A DNA stretch of 60,799 nt from CANNDT01 sp945876205 (GTDB lineage: Bacteria > Acidobacteriota > Vicinamibacteria > Vicinamibacterales > UBA2999): the NCBI GenBank assembly GCA_947503365.1, contig CANNDT010000014.1, forward strand, positions 1-60,799. Direction: 5' to 3'. Under the pieces are notes generated by a model. The model was not told the DNA's origin. It saw only the letters and a list, made by a program, of their open reading frames with translations, and searched no databases. The translations under genes and the position numbers were made by a program. Below, in pieces: positions 60,339-60,799 of the stretch (positions are counted from its first letter, which is position 1; the number at the start of each line of letters is the position of its first letter).

Positions 60339-60799
60339 TCACACCCGATCCGCCACGGGCCTCGCCAGAAACGCCTCGATCGCGTCGCCCTGCGCGGCCG
60401 CGTCGGCTTCGCCGATCTCGATCAGCCGCTTCAGGTAGTCCACCTGAAAGAGGATGAGGCTGAGGATGTCCGGGCTGGCCGTCTGCCTGGTGCCGAGTCC
60501 GCGCGTGAGATAACGGAACAGGCCCGGAAGGCGCGGCTCGAACTCTCCGGCGAGCTTGCCAAGATCACGCGATGGTCGAAGCACGAGGATGTCGACGATG
60601 CGCATCTTCTCGCGCTCCTCGGGCCGCATTTGCTTGAGCAGGTGGTTCACTTTTCGCAATCGGAGGATGTCCTCGTCGATGAGATCGAGGAACACCGCGT
60701 TGTAGAGAACGCCCAGTACCTGTGCCGGCGGCGGGTAGCCGACGGTTGACGGCGTGTCGGCCTCGACGCGCGTGCGCGGATACTTGGTGGATATCGTGA
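60339..60799 (-). CDS. Patatin-like phospholipase family protein, C-terminal part (5' end outside window)
   Basis: The minus frame is open from the window edge: KYPRTRVEADTPSTVGYPPP, AQVLGVLYNAVFLDLIDEDI and LRLRKVNHLLKQM, then VDILVLRPSRDLGKLAGEF and LTRGLGTRQTASPDILSLIL, ending RPVADRV. This is the C-terminal half of patatin-like phospholipases with the usual VDxLVLxPSxDLG element. Catalytic GxSxG and DG(A/G) would lie beyond the window. Lipid hydrolysis is expected. Confidence 0.75.
   Translation of the reverse strand, partial: TISTKYPRTRVEADTPSTVGYPPPAQVLGVLYNAVFLDLIDEDILRLRKVNHLLKQMRPEEREKMRIVDILVLRPSRDLGKLAGEFEPRLPGLFRYLTRGLGTRQTASPDILSLILFQVDYLKRLIEIGEADAAAQGDAIEAFLARPVADRV

Overview
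The window is a GC-rich bacterial chromosome segment. Expanded families of small exported DUF6152 proteins, exported 'WEGDTLVVD' proteins, a DUF5916 outer-membrane protein, a PQQ dehydrogenase and TonB-type transport point to Acidobacteriota, most likely class Vicinamibacteria. This is inferred from gene content only. No rRNA or CRISPR array was seen. Layout: (1) 1-7.8 kb is a decaying integrated element next to tRNA-Leu(GAG). It holds a tyrosine integrase, a chimeric integrase fragment, a GNAT-like protein, an ArnT-like glycosyltransferase, a DNA methyltransferase whose 5' end is fused to an IS3 remnant, a serine recombinase on a leaderless-type promoter and a Sel1-like protein. (2) 8.2-18.2 kb carries exported proteins and enzymes: a DUF5916 protein, dienelactone hydrolase, two tandem WEGDTLVVD proteins plus DUF6152, a class IV aminotransferase, a ricin-lectin/esterase fusion and a natural DUF6152-WEGDTLVVD fusion. 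(3) 18.3-29.1 kb is a surface-glycan island with divergent operons. One side has a 4,6-dehydratase, nucleotidyltransferase, DegT aminotransferase, ArnC-like GT2 and O-antigen polymerase. The other has a formyltransferase, SDR, glycerol kinase, FkbM methyltransferase and an unknown protein. (4) 29.3-36.7 kb has two more DUF6152/WEGDTLVVD loci, with an amidohydrolase and an alpha/beta hydrolase, around two tandem endostatin-like secreted proteins and a TonB-like protein. (5) 36.7-42.7 kb looks like a dicarboxylate/aromatic-acid catabolic block: a tightly coupled lactonase-like/decarboxylase-like/DctA operon, a DASS anion transporter and class I fumarase. (6) 42.7-48.3 kb encodes an LLM flavin oxidoreductase, RapA-like helicase and heparinase II/III-like protein in one operon. 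(7) 48.4-53.2 kb is a PhoX remnant and a five-gene operon led by a PQQ dehydrogenase with the fifth DUF6152 locus. (8) 53.4-60.8 kb has a double DUF4440 lipoprotein, a TonB receptor, a FecR-like protein, a short stretch of gene debris (MNT antitoxin, truncated HEPN, DUF433 fragment, TonB-receptor tail) and a patatin fragment. The strongest novel signal is the DUF6152 module. All five copies place His-His exactly at the predicted mature N-terminus and keep a downstream Asn-Pro-His, suggesting an N-terminal histidine metal (possibly copper) site. In all five loci a copy sits beside, or fused to, a WEGDTLVVD protein carrying two conserved cysteines, usually next to an exported hydrolase or dehydrogenase.
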